Below, one piece after another: positions 54,367 to 62,765 of a stretch of 64,000 nucleotides of DNA. The position numbers and the translations under genes were made by a program. This DNA comes from Paraburkholderia kururiensis JCM 10599 = LMG 19447 (GTDB lineage: Bacteria; Pseudomonadota; Gammaproteobacteria; Burkholderiales; Burkholderiaceae). The stretch lies in NCBI RefSeq assembly GCF_003986935.1, contig NZ_RJZE01000008.1, positions 208,900 through 272,899 of the forward strand, given 5' to 3'. The notes beneath the pieces are model-generated. The model searched no databases. It saw nothing but the letters and a program-made list of their open reading frames with translations, and was not told the origin of the DNA. Positions within the stretch are counted from its first letter, which is position 1, and the number at the start of each line of letters is the position of its first letter.

Positions 54367-55362
54367 CTACCGCAGCAGCACTTCGCGCAGGCGTGCGAGC
54401 CGCAACTGCGCGTCACGCCGTGCGGCGAGCGCCTGCGACATGGTGGCCGGCACGAAGCGCGCCTGATGGTTCGGCTGCATCTGGCCAATCAGGTCCATGT
54501 CGGCGCTGATGACGGTGCCGATGGTGGCGTAGCCGCCGCCAGACACCGCATCGCGATGCAGGATGATCGGTTCCAGGCCGGCCGGCACCTGAATGGAGCC
54601 GACCGGATAGCAGGCATCCACGATGTTCGACGGATCGGCGCCCGCGCCGAACGGCTGCTCGCGCGGCCTGAAGTCGAGCGGCCGGCCTTGCTTGTAGCGA
54701 TAGCCGATGCGATCGGCTTCGGGCGCCACCACCCAGGTGTCTTCGAAGAACGTCGCGGCGGATTCGTCGGTCAGCCGGTGATGGTAGAGGCCCGGCAGCA
54801 CGCGCAGTTCGACTTCGCGGGCGAGCGGCGTGCGCAGCGGCGCGGGCAGTTCCGTGCCTTCGCGCGCCGGTCCCCGCTCGCGGCCCACCGTGAGCCGGTC
54901 GCCCTTCTGCAGGCGCCGCCCTTCGTGACCGCCGAAGGCGCCGAGCGCATAGGTGGAGCGGCTACCCAGAACCACGGGCACGTCGATGCCGCCGGCCACG
55001 GCCAGATACGCGCGTGCGCCGCCTCGCACGTAGTCGAACGTCAGCGTGCTGCCCGCCTTGATTCGCAGCGCGACATTGCAGGCCTGCGTCACGCCGTCGA
55101 TCTTCGGCAGCATATCGGCGCCGGTCACCGCGATCAGGGTCTCCACATGGAACAACAGTTGCGGACCCAGCAGCGTGCATTCGAGCGCCGCGGCGGATTC
55201 GGGGTTGCCCACCAGCAGATTGGCCGCGCGCAACGCATATTGGTCGAGCGCGCCGGAAGGCGGAATGCCGACGTGGTAATACCCTTGCCGGCCGGTGTCC
55301 TGCACCGAGGTGGCAAGGCCGGGCTTGACGACTTCGATGGCGAGGCGGGAATCAGTCGGCAT
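54367..55362 (-). CDS. pxpC: 5-oxoprolinase subunit PxpC (KipA / biotin-dependent carboxyltransferase family)
   Basis: 331 aa. CT_A_B domain: V-K-P-G-L-A-T-S-V-Q-D-T-G-R, G-I-P-x-S-G-A-L-D-Q-Y-A-L-R-A-A-N, G-G-I-D-V-P-V-V-L-G-S-R-S, and H-R-D-A-V-S-G-G-G-Y-A. Works with PxpB and PxpA to hydrolyse 5-oxoproline with ATP. Overlaps the end of pxpB by 11 bp. Confidence 0.92.
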   Translation of the reverse strand: MPTDSRLAIEVVKPGLATSVQDTGRQGYYHVGIPPSGALDQYALRAANLLVGNPESAAALECTLLGPQLLFHVETLIAVTGADMLPKIDGVTQACNVALRIKAGSTLTFDYVRGGARAYLAVAGGIDVPVVLGSRSTYALGAFGGHEGRRLQKGDRLTVGRERGPAREGTELPAPLRTPLAREVELRVLPGLYHHRLTDESAATFFEDTWVVAPEADRIGYRYKQGRPLDFRPREQPFGAGADPSNIVDACYPVGSIQVPAGLEPIILHRDAVSGGGYATIGTVISADMDLIGQMQPNHQARFVPATMSQALAARRDAQLRLARLREVLLR

Positions 55363-56227
55363 GGAGCACCTCGGCCAGTGAACGGTTGTACGCGTCCGGG
55401 TCGCGCAGAAAGGATTCGAGCGAGAAATTCACGTCGCGCACGCGCAGTGAGAACGTGCCGGCTTCCACGGCGGCCACGGCTTCGTCGTACGCGGCGCGGT
55501 CGATGGGCTTGAACTTCACGATGTCGCCAGGCCGGAAGAACACCATGAAGTCGCGCAGATAGTCGAGCCGCTGTGCCGGGTCGAAGATGGGTGCCGGGGT
55601 TACGCCGAACATCTGATAGCCGCCCGCGCCGCGTACGGAATAGATGCAGCCGAAGCAGCCTCCGTGGCCTACCGTCAGCTTCGGCGTATCGGTGCGGGGC
55701 CGCACGTACTTGGGCACCTGGAGTTGCCGCGCGCGCTCGACCATCTGGAACATGAACGGCAGACCGGCCACGAAGCCCACCATCGAGACGAACCACGGCG
55801 AGCCGGAATGGGCGGCGATGAAGTCGTCCACGCTGGCCTTGCCGTTGATCCGCGCTGCGTATTCCAGATCCGTCGAACCCGGATCCTGATGACGCTCGCG
55901 AAAACGCATCAGCGTTTCGTGCGTCCACGGGTCGTTGTACAGCACGGGAATTTCGATGATGCGGGTGGCGATGTTTAGCTCCGCGTCGCCGGTTTGTGCC
56001 TCGATTTCCTTGAGCAAGGCGAGCAGCGACTCGGGGTCGATCACGTCGGGGTCGTAGCGCACCTGGTAGGACGCATTGGCCGGGCAGATGTCGACGATGC
56101 CCGGCACCTCGCGGCGCTGCAGTTCGCGGGTGATCGCCGTGCCTTTGAAGAAGGCGTCGAGCGACATTTCCTCGCTGATTTCCACGAAGATGAATTCATC
56201 GCCGCCGAACGTGTAACGGGTCGTCAT
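55352..56227 (-). CDS. pxpB: 5-oxoprolinase subunit PxpB (KipI family)
   Basis: 291 aa, ATG at 56227 overlapping the biotin carboxylase stop (ATGA). CT_C_D domain: I-V-D-I-C-P-A-N-A-S-Y, G-S-P-W-F-V-S-M-V-G-F-V-A-G-L-P and G-G-C-F-G-C-I-Y-S-V-R-G. Longer than E. coli PxpB by an N-terminal extension carrying the G-D-E-F-I-F-V-E-I-S-E segment, which is normal for the versions linked to biotin genes. Confidence 0.9.
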   Translation of the reverse strand: MTTRYTFGGDEFIFVEISEEMSLDAFFKGTAITRELQRREVPGIVDICPANASYQVRYDPDVIDPESLLALLKEIEAQTGDAELNIATRIIEIPVLYNDPWTHETLMRFRERHQDPGSTDLEYAARINGKASVDDFIAAHSGSPWFVSMVGFVAGLPFMFQMVERARQLQVPKYVRPRTDTPKLTVGHGGCFGCIYSVRGAGGYQMFGVTPAPIFDPAQRLDYLRDFMVFFRPGDIVKFKPIDRAAYDEAVAAVEAGTFSLRVRDVNFSLESFLRDPDAYNRSLAEVLHAD

Positions 56228-57684
56228 GCGGCCTCCTCGTGGTTGACCGGCGTGGCGGCCAGTTGTTCGCGCGAGGCCGCGAGCCACGTTTCCAGATAGT
56301 TCGTGTGATAGCGGCCCGCGCGCACATCGTCGTCGGCGAGTAACGCGCGATGCAGTTGCGCCGTGGTCTTCACGCCGCGAATGTGCAGTTCGGAAAGTGC
56401 CCGTTCGAGGCGCGCGAGCGCGGCGGGGCGGCTTTCGTCGAAGACGATGAGTTTGGCGAGCAGCGAATCGTAGAACGGCGGCACCACATAGCCCTGGTAG
56501 AGCATGGAGTCGATGCGCACGCCCGGGCCTGTCGGCCACACCAGTTCCTCGATGCGTCCGGGGCTCGGGCGGAAATCGTGCGCCGGGTCTTCCGCATTGA
56601 TCCGGCATTCGATGGCCGCGCCGCGCATCACGATGTCGCTCTGGCTCAGGCGCAAGGGTTCGCCGTCGGCGATACGCAGCGTTTCCCGCACGAGATCGAC
56701 GCCGGTAATCGCTTCGGTCACCGGATGCTCGACCTGGATGCGCGTATTCATTTCGATGAAATAGAACTCGCCGCGCGCGTCGTCGAACAGGTACTCCAGC
56801 GTGCCCGCGCTACGGTAGCCCACCTGCCGCGCAAGCCGCGTCGCGGAGGCGCACAGCGCGCTGCGCAGCGCCGGCGTGAGCGACGGCGAGGGCGCTTCTT
56901 CCATGATCTTCTGGCGGCGCCGTTGCAACGAGCATTCGCGCTCGAACAGATGGACCACGTCGTGCCCGTCGCCCAGCACCTGCACCTCGATGTGCCGGGC
57001 GCGCGCGATGAACCGTTCGAGATAGACGCCGCCGTTGCCGAACGCGGCCTGCGCTTCGCGCTGCGCAAGCGGCAGTTCGGCATCGAGCTGGGCGGCGTCG
57101 TGCGCGACGCGAATGCCGCGTCCGCCGCCGCCGGCCGCGGCCTTGATCATCACCGGATAGCCGATGTGCCCGGCGATACCGCGCGCTTCGTCGAGCGAGA
57201 GCACGACGCCGTTGCTGCCCGGCACCGTGGGAACGTCGGCACGCTGCGCCGTTTCGCGCGCTTTGGCCTTGTCGCCCATGGTCGCAATCACGCTGGACGA
57301 CGGGCCGACGAAGATGAGGCCGGCCGCCTCCACCTGCGCTGCGAATGCCGCGTTCTCGGACAGGAAGCCATAGCCCGGATGAATCGCGTCGGCTCCGCAC
57401 TGCTTCGCTGCGTCGAGAATGGCCGATGGATTCAGATAGCTCTTCGCCGCGTGCGACGAGCCGATGTGGATGGCCTCGTCGGCCATGCGTGCCGCGAGGC
57501 TGTCGCGGTCGGCGTCGCTCACCACGGCGACCGCCCGCATGCCCAGTTCGTGCGCGGCGCGAATCACGCGCACGGCGATCTCGCCGCGATTGGCGACCAG
57601 CACCGTGCGAATGCGCCTGGGTTGATAGAAGGTGGCGCGAACGGCGGGGGCGTCCGACGAATTCGCTCTGCTCATGGCGCTCAT
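56224..57684 (-). CDS. Biotin carboxylase (AccC-like) of the pxp operon
   Basis: 486 aa. Biotin carboxylase N-domain (V-L-V-A-N-R-G-E-I-A-V-R), ATP-grasp with A-A-A-G-G-G-G-R-G, the R-E-C-S-L-Q-R-R-x-Q-K motif and F-I-E-M-N-T-R-I-Q-V-E-H. C-domain to 460. Carboxylates the biotin on the neighbouring carrier. Being between pxpA-side and pxpB-side genes, it likely serves a substrate carboxylation rather than fatty-acid synthesis. Confidence 0.9.
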   Translation of the reverse strand: MSAMSRANSSDAPAVRATFYQPRRIRTVLVANRGEIAVRVIRAAHELGMRAVAVVSDADRDSLAARMADEAIHIGSSHAAKSYLNPSAILDAAKQCGADAIHPGYGFLSENAAFAAQVEAAGLIFVGPSSSVIATMGDKAKARETAQRADVPTVPGSNGVVLSLDEARGIAGHIGYPVMIKAAAGGGGRGIRVAHDAAQLDAELPLAQREAQAAFGNGGVYLERFIARARHIEVQVLGDGHDVVHLFERECSLQRRRQKIMEEAPSPSLTPALRSALCASATRLARQVGYRSAGTLEYLFDDARGEFYFIEMNTRIQVEHPVTEAITGVDLVRETLRIADGEPLRLSQSDIVMRGAAIECRINAEDPAHDFRPSPGRIEELVWPTGPGVRIDSMLYQGYVVPPFYDSLLAKLIVFDESRPAALARLERALSELHIRGVKTTAQLHRALLADDDVRAGRYHTNYLETWLAASREQLAATPVNHEEAA

Positions 57685-57926
57685 TCCTCGATCCGCATCA
57701 GAACCTGACCCGCGTCGACGGGCTCGCCGTCGTCCACGAGAATTTCCGTGACGCGGCCGGCTATGCCCGCTTCGACGTCGTTGAACTGCTTCATCACTTC
57801 AACGAGTCCCACTACCGTCCCGCTCTCCACCGTCGTACCGGCTTCGACATAAGGCGCCGCGTCGGGCGACGGACGCCGATAGAAGGTGCCGGGCAGGGGA
57901 CTGACGATCTCGTGTTGTTGTGCCAT
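57681..57926 (-). CDS. Biotin carboxyl carrier protein (AccB-like), short form
   Basis: 81 aa from the ATG at 57926 with GGAG upstream. Biotinyl domain only, with the modified Lys46 in E-V-M-K-Q (instead of A-M-K-M). Lacks the N-terminal linker of housekeeping AccB. Overlaps the biotin carboxylase by 4 bp. A dedicated biotin carrier for the pxp-associated enzyme. Confidence 0.9.
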   Translation of the reverse strand: MAQQHEIVSPLPGTFYRRPSPDAAPYVEAGTTVESGTVVGLVEVMKQFNDVEAGIAGRVTEILVDDGEPVDAGQVLMRIEE

Positions 57927-57972
57927 CTCGGGGCTCCTCATCGTTGTTGTGGGCGGCGCACGTCAGTGCATG

Positions 57973-58752
57973 TCAGCGCGAAGCCGCGTATTGGGGGGCT
58001 GCGACCCGGATGTCGTGGCTTACCAGCGCCGCGCGCGTGGCTTCGACGAGTTTGAGCGCACCGGGCGTGTCGCTATGAATGCAGACGGAGTCGAAGTCGA
58101 TGTCGATGTCTTCGCCGTCCACCGTTCTGACCCGTCCTTCCACGCACGCGCGCAGTACCTTCGCCGCCACCTGCGCCGGGTCGAGCCTGCCCACGCGGCG
58201 CGTGAAGACGATGGAGCCGCTACGGTCGTAGTCGCGGTCGGCGTAGAACTCGCGCACCACCGGCTGGCCGAGTTCGCATGCGATCCGGTAGGTCACCGAC
58301 GCCTCCATGCAGTAGAGCAGCAGTGTGGGATCGAGCCGCCGCAGCGTTTCGACCAGCAGGCGCGACAGACCCTCGTCGTGCGCGGCGAGCATGTACAGCG
58401 CGCCGTGCGGTTTCACGTGTTGCACGCTGACGTCGTGAAGGCGCGCGAACTCGCGCAGCGCGCCGAGCTGGAAAACGATGTCGTTGACGAGCGCCTGCGG
58501 GGTCTCGGTGAGCGTGCGGCGGCCGAACCCCACCAGGTCGCGAAAGCCGGGATGCGCGCCCACGCCCACGCCCGCCTGTTTGGCGAGCTGGACCGTGCGC
58601 GCCATGATGTTGGGATCGCCGGCGTGAAAGCCGGTCGCGATGTTGGCCGAGCTGATGAGCGGCATGATTTCTTCATCGACGCCGTCGCCGATCGTCCAGG
58701 AACCGAAGCCTTCTCCCATGTCGGAATTCAGGTCGACGCGGTGTTTCTTCAT
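57973..58752 (-). CDS. pxpA: 5-oxoprolinase subunit PxpA (LamB/YcsF family)
   Basis: 259 aa with GAGGAGAG upstream. Family signature [41 protein letters not shown] and C-I-H-S-D-T-P-G. First gene of the operon pxpA-accB-accC-pxpB-pxpC-permease, divergent from a LysR gene. Confidence 0.95.
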   Translation of the reverse strand: MKKHRVDLNSDMGEGFGSWTIGDGVDEEIMPLISSANIATGFHAGDPNIMARTVQLAKQAGVGVGAHPGFRDLVGFGRRTLTETPQALVNDIVFQLGALREFARLHDVSVQHVKPHGALYMLAAHDEGLSRLLVETLRRLDPTLLLYCMEASVTYRIACELGQPVVREFYADRDYDRSGSIVFTRRVGRLDPAQVAAKVLRACVEGRVRTVDGEDIDIDFDSVCIHSDTPGALKLVEATRAALVSHDIRVAAPQYAASR

Positions 58753-58841
58753 GCTGGATCTCTCTCCTCGAACAAAGCTGCGCTCGCCCCGCAATGCGTG
58801 CGAGCGCTCCGTCGAGAAGAACATTAGCCGGTCGCCGGTCG

Positions 58842-58862
58842 CCAAAATAGTTCTATTTTTGG
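58842..58862. promoter_or_regulatory. AT-rich inverted repeat, LysR operator candidate 1
   Basis: Arms CCAAAATAG and TATTTTTGG with a three-base gap in the pxpA/LysR intergenic region. Dyad symmetry with AT-rich centre fits a LysR site upstream of pxpA. Confidence 0.55.
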
Positions 58863-58960
58863 ATGGGACGCTATCTGTTTTTTCGATGGCACGCACGGCG
58901 CATGAATGGGCGTGAGGGCTTGTCAGCAGATGAGGGGCGACGGGTGAATACCCTGACCAC

Positions 58961-58975
58961 GCCAATTTTTTTGGC
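58961..58975. promoter_or_regulatory. Inverted repeat GCCAA-N5-TTGGC, LysR operator candidate 2
   Basis: Perfect five-base arms around a T-run, about 40 bp before the LysR start. Shares the CCAA...TTGG dyad with the site at 58842. Confidence 0.55.
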
Positions 58976-59014
58976 GGGAATACGATATACCGCGTCCCAA
59001 TATCGATTTTTCGG

Positions 59015-59941
59015 ATGCACACCATGGCCTTGACGCTTCGGCAACTGAAGTACTTCGTCGCGACCGCGGAACTCGGGCAGATCTCGCAGGCCGCGATTCA
59101 ACTGACGATTTCGCAGTCGGCGGTGACGAACGCCATCAAGGAACTCGAAGACGACCTGGGCACGCAGCTCTTCATGCGCACGTCGGCGGGCGTGACGCTG
59201 ACCACGACGGGGCGGCGCTTTCTCAACCACGCCTATACGATTCTTGCCTCCGTGGACGAGGCGATGCGCATTCCGAACCTCGAAAGCACGCTGACCGGCA
59301 CGTTGACGCTGGCGGCCAGCTACACGGTGCTCGGCTATTTCCTGCCGCATCACCTGCAGCGAATGAGCACGCTGTATCCGCGATTGACTATCCAGTTGCA
59401 CGAACTGAATCGCGAGTCGATCGAGGAGGGTTTGATCACCGATCGATACGACATGGCCGTGTTGCTGACCTCGAACGTCGCCAATCCGGAACTCACGCTG
59501 GAGCCCGTGATTCATTCGCCCAGGCGTCTGTGGCTGTGCGCGCAGCATCCCTTGCTCAAGCGCGAAAACGTGACGCTTGCCGACGTGGCCGCCGAACCCT
59601 TCGTGATGCTGACCGTCGATGAAGCGGCGTACACGGCGCTGCGCTACTGGAACGAAACCCCTTACCGGCCGAACGTGAAGCTGCGCACCTCGTCGGTGGA
59701 AGCCGTGCGCAGCATGGTGGCGAACGGCAGCGGCGTGGCGATTCTCTCGGACATGGTGTACCGGCCGTGGTCGCTGGAGGGACGACGCATCGAGACCATG
59801 CAGCTGCGCGACCCCGTGCCGCCGATGAGCGTGGGACTTGCGTGGCGCAGGAACGCCGAACTGAGCCCGGCCATGCATGCCGTGCGTGAATACTTCCGGC
59901 ATACGTTCATGGAACCGCGGCCGCTGATTGGTGGAGGTTGA
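59015..59941 (+). CDS. LysR-family regulator of the pxp operon
   Basis: 308 aa (ATG at 59024 is an alternative). N-terminal winged helix ([26 protein letters not shown]), substrate-binding domain from about 95. Divergent from pxpA, so the probable inducer is 5-oxoproline or the substrate of the operon. Confidence 0.9.
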   Translation: MHTMALTLRQLKYFVATAELGQISQAAIQLTISQSAVTNAIKELEDDLGTQLFMRTSAGVTLTTTGRRFLNHAYTILASVDEAMRIPNLESTLTGTLTLAASYTVLGYFLPHHLQRMSTLYPRLTIQLHELNRESIEEGLITDRYDMAVLLTSNVANPELTLEPVIHSPRRLWLCAQHPLLKRENVTLADVAAEPFVMLTVDEAAYTALRYWNETPYRPNVKLRTSSVEAVRSMVANGSGVAILSDMVYRPWSLEGRRIETMQLRDPVPPMSVGLAWRRNAELSPAMHAVREYFRHTFMEPRPLIGGG

Positions 59942-60040
59942 GCGTTGCGACTGAGCGTTGCGACTGAGCGATGGCAACTGAGCGATGACAACTGAGCGAT
60001 GACAACTGAGCGATGACAACTGAGCGATGACAACTGAGCG
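59938..60040. repeat. Tandem 13/14-bp repeat array after the LysR gene
   Basis: Two copies of TGAGCGTTGCGAC, one TGAGCGATGGCAAC, then four of TGAGCGATGACAAC and a decayed end. The first TGA is the stop codon of the LysR gene. Confidence 0.92.
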
Positions 60041-60076
60041 AGCGATGTTCGCCGCGCCCTTCAAGCCAGGCCGCTT

Positions 60077-60967
60077 CTATCCCTTCAGCACGAGCGACGT
60101 TTCCGGGTATTGGCCGCAGATGAAGTCGACGAAGGCGCGGACCTTCGGCGGAGGAAGGCGTCGCGACGTATGCAAAACCCAGAGCGCCGTTTCCACGCCG
60201 GAGACCGTGCCCCACTGCACCAGCTCGCCGCGCGTGAGCTGATTCCACGCGATGGACTGCGGCAGGAGCGCCGCGCCGGCGCCGGCCACCGCGGCGTCGC
60301 GGATCATGAGGAACGACGAAAGCCGCAGCCGTGGAATGGGCTGCACGACGAGTTGCCCTTCGTCGAGCGTCCAGTGGGTGGGCTCGAAGCTCGAAAACAC
60401 GATGGCGGGAACCGGCATGCCGGCGCCCTCGGCGCCCGCACCAGGCTCAGGCATCGGCACGGACGGCGCGGCCACGACCACGAGCCTGTCTTTGGCGAAG
60501 CATCGGCCCACGAGACTGCCGTCTGGGCTCGGATTGATGCGGATAGCCACGTCGAACTGCTCTTCGACAAGGTCCACCATGCGGTCTTCCGCCACCAGCT
60601 CGATCGTGACTTCCGGATAGGCCGCGCAGAATTCGGCGCAAATCCTTCCCATCGCGAGGTGCGAGAACAGCGACGGCGCCGCGATGCGCAGGCGTCCGCG
60701 CGGCGCGGCGAGTCCTTCGCGCGCCGCCGTCATGGCCTCGGCCACCTCGTGCATCGGCCCTTCGGTGCGGGAGATCAGCGTCTGGCCGGCTTCCGTGAGT
60801 TTCAGGCCGCGCGCGCCGCGCTCGATGAGCCGCACACCTAGTTCCTCTTCCAGATCGGCGATGCGCCGCGACAAGGTCGCCTTCGACTTGCCGCTGGCGC
60901 GGCTCGCCTTCCCGAGTCCTCCATGGGTTGCCACCAGCGCGAAATCGCCGAGTGCATTCAGGTCCAT
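60077..60967 (-). CDS. LysR-family regulator
   Basis: 296 aa. Winged helix near 1-60 (G-D-F-A-L-V-A-T-H-G-G-L-G-K-A-S-R-A-S-G) and an effector domain with L-R-I-A-A-P-S-L-F, F-D-V-A-I-R-I-N. Group resembles the short LysR regulators of quinone or drug stress genes. Divergent from the oxidoreductase at 61070, its likely target. Confidence 0.9.
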   Translation of the reverse strand: MDLNALGDFALVATHGGLGKASRASGKSKATLSRRIADLEEELGVRLIERGARGLKLTEAGQTLISRTEGPMHEVAEAMTAAREGLAAPRGRLRIAAPSLFSHLAMGRICAEFCAAYPEVTIELVAEDRMVDLVEEQFDVAIRINPSPDGSLVGRCFAKDRLVVVAAPSVPMPEPGAGAEGAGMPVPAIVFSSFEPTHWTLDEGQLVVQPIPRLRLSSFLMIRDAAVAGAGAALLPQSIAWNQLTRGELVQWGTVSGVETALWVLHTSRRLPPPKVRAFVDFICGQYPETSLVLKG

Positions 60968-61069
60968 GATGTTCCATATTTGAAACGAGTTGTCTAGATT
61001 TTCGCGTCTTTGTTTTATGGATGCAACGGCTTATCTTGTTCTCACCGCAACCTGATTGAGGAACCTGAA

Positions 61070-62005
61070 ATGAACACGACTCAACGCGCTGTATTGATCC
61101 GGGCCTATGGTGGCGCCGACGCCGTCGAAGTGGGCGAGATCGCCATACCCGAAGCCGGGCCAGGGCAAGTGCTCGTCCGCGTTCGCGCCGCCGGCGTGAA
61201 CGGCATCGACTGGAAAATCCGCGAGGGCTACGTTCGCGACGCCTTCCCGCTGCAACTGCCTGCCGTGCTGGGCATCGAACTGGCGGGCGAGGTGGAGGCC
61301 GTAGGCCCCGGCGTGGCGCGCTTCAAGGCAGGCGAGCGCGTCATGGGCCCGCTGGGTCGACCCGGCGCCTACGCCAACTTCGTGACCGTGGAGGAAGCCA
61401 ACCTGTCGCGCACGCCCGATGCACTCGACGACGTCCACGCAGCCGCGATTCCGGTGGCCGCCGTGGCGGCCTGGCAGAGCCTGCACCACGCCGGCCCGAT
61501 CCGAGCGGGGCAGCGCATCCTGATCCACGGCGCGGCGGGCGGCCTGGGCGGCTACGCCGTGCAGTACGCGAGGCGCGCGGGTGCCGAGGTCTTCGCGACG
61601 GCGTCTACCACTCACGTCGATTACGTGCGCGGCCTGGGCGCCGACCACGTGATCGACTACCGCACGCAACGTTTCGAGGACGTTGCGAACGGCATCGATC
61701 TGGTGCTCGACTACGTCGGCGGCGAAGTGCTCGACCGCTCGTGGCAGGTGCTTACGCCGAACGGCGCGATCGTCGGCACGACGTCGCCGGACATCCTGGC
61801 ACGCACACCGGCCGGCCGTCGCGGCCTGTGGTTCATCAACACGCCGGACGCGGCGCTGCTGGAACGGCTGGCAGGCGGGGTTGCGAACGGCACGCTGAAG
61901 TCAACGGTGAGCGAGGTGGTGGGTTTCGGCGATCTGCCCGCCGCTATCGAGCGCAATCGCATGGGCTCGCGCGTCGGCAAGGTTGTGGCGGATTTTTCGC
62001 GCTAA
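61070..62005 (+). CDS. NADP-dependent quinone-oxidoreductase-like (MDR superfamily) enzyme
   Basis: 311 aa from the ATG at 61070 with GAGGAAC. GroES-like part (A-G-V-N-G-I-D-W-K-I-R-E-G, G-I-E-L-A-G-E-V) and Rossmann part with I-H-G-A-A-G-G-L-G-G. Lacks the zinc-binding cysteines. Reduces quinones or enones with NADPH. Regulated probably by the divergent LysR gene. Confidence 0.9.
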   Translation: MNTTQRAVLIRAYGGADAVEVGEIAIPEAGPGQVLVRVRAAGVNGIDWKIREGYVRDAFPLQLPAVLGIELAGEVEAVGPGVARFKAGERVMGPLGRPGAYANFVTVEEANLSRTPDALDDVHAAAIPVAAVAAWQSLHHAGPIRAGQRILIHGAAGGLGGYAVQYARRAGAEVFATASTTHVDYVRGLGADHVIDYRTQRFEDVANGIDLVLDYVGGEVLDRSWQVLTPNGAIVGTTSPDILARTPAGRRGLWFINTPDAALLERLAGGVANGTLKSTVSEVVGFGDLPAAIERNRMGSRVGKVVADFSR

Positions 62006-62291
62006 AGCAATATTTACGTTTTCGAGTGACGAGAGCAGGCTGCAACTGCACGGATGGCGATAGTAGTGAAAAGCGACTGCCTTGCCGTTCCGGCCGGGAA
62101 ACCTTCCGTAACCGTCGGCAATCGTAGTGGGCTCGTGCTTATCGCAGATGCCATCGTCGCCCTGACGGGCAAGCGGTCGACCCAGGACCTCGAACTGGGC
62201 GACCCGCTGGTAACTTTGCCGCCGTTTTCCAGCTTGTTGTCTTTGCGGATGGGGATTTCATGTTCGCGTTACTAAATTGGCCGGAGAGCGA

Positions 62292-62762
62292 TTATTGCTT
62301 CAAACGCACCAGACGAGTGGTACATACTTTAGGGACACTTTGATCCCAAACTGTGCTAAGAAGACGCCGCCTTTTTTTATCGACCTTTAAATTAATAAAC
62401 TCATCCCCGCACCGCGGTGCGGGATGCCGCTCAACAAATTTATTTGACAATGGAGAAAACGTAAAAATCCTGTAAATTGAATAAACTCCTAATCCATCGT
62501 CCACATGCCACACGGCAAATCCAGGGTGCCCACTAAAATCATAGTCGTCAATTTCTATATGCGTCGATTTTTCCGTATCAACATTCACGGTGCCTCTATT
62601 AATTTTATTGCCACTATTTACTTCCCAGGTTAATACGTCGCCATTCGTTCCAACTGCCGCCTTAACCCCCGGCGCAGGCGAAAAGACGTGCTCGCTTTCA
62701 GCGGAGTTTGCCAAAAATGAGATAAGCGAAAATATCAAAAGGGCAAATTTGATTTTTTTCAT
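62292..62762 (-). CDS. XAC2610-like exported immunity protein candidate
   Basis: 156 aa from the ATG at 62762; GGAG lies upstream within the effector end. Signal peptide (K-K-I-K-F-A-L-L, A-N-S-A cut). Contains D-D-Y-D-F-S-G-H-P-G-F-A-V, similar to the D-Y-N-F-D-G-x-x-D pattern of XAC2610-type inhibitors, and two late Cys. Codons are clearly AT-richer than in neighbouring genes. XAC2610 neutralises a GH19 lysozyme effector in Xanthomonas; the adjacent gene is such an enzyme, which supports the pairing. Confidence 0.65.
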   Translation of the reverse strand: MKKIKFALLIFSLISFLANSAESEHVFSPAPGVKAAVGTNGDVLTWEVNSGNKINRGTVNVDTEKSTHIEIDDYDFSGHPGFAVWHVDDGLGVYSIYRIFTFSPLSNKFVERHPAPRCGDEFINLKVDKKRRRLLSTVWDQSVPKVCTTRLVRLKQ

Positions 62763-62765
62763 CAA

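Noticed and set aside
59938..60040. Possible CRISPR array
   Set aside because: Units abut directly with no spacers; a simple tandem repeat.
62054..62275. 73-codon plus-strand frame after the quinone oxidoreductase
   Set aside because: Weak start, no family match; could be a fragment but not supportable as a gene.
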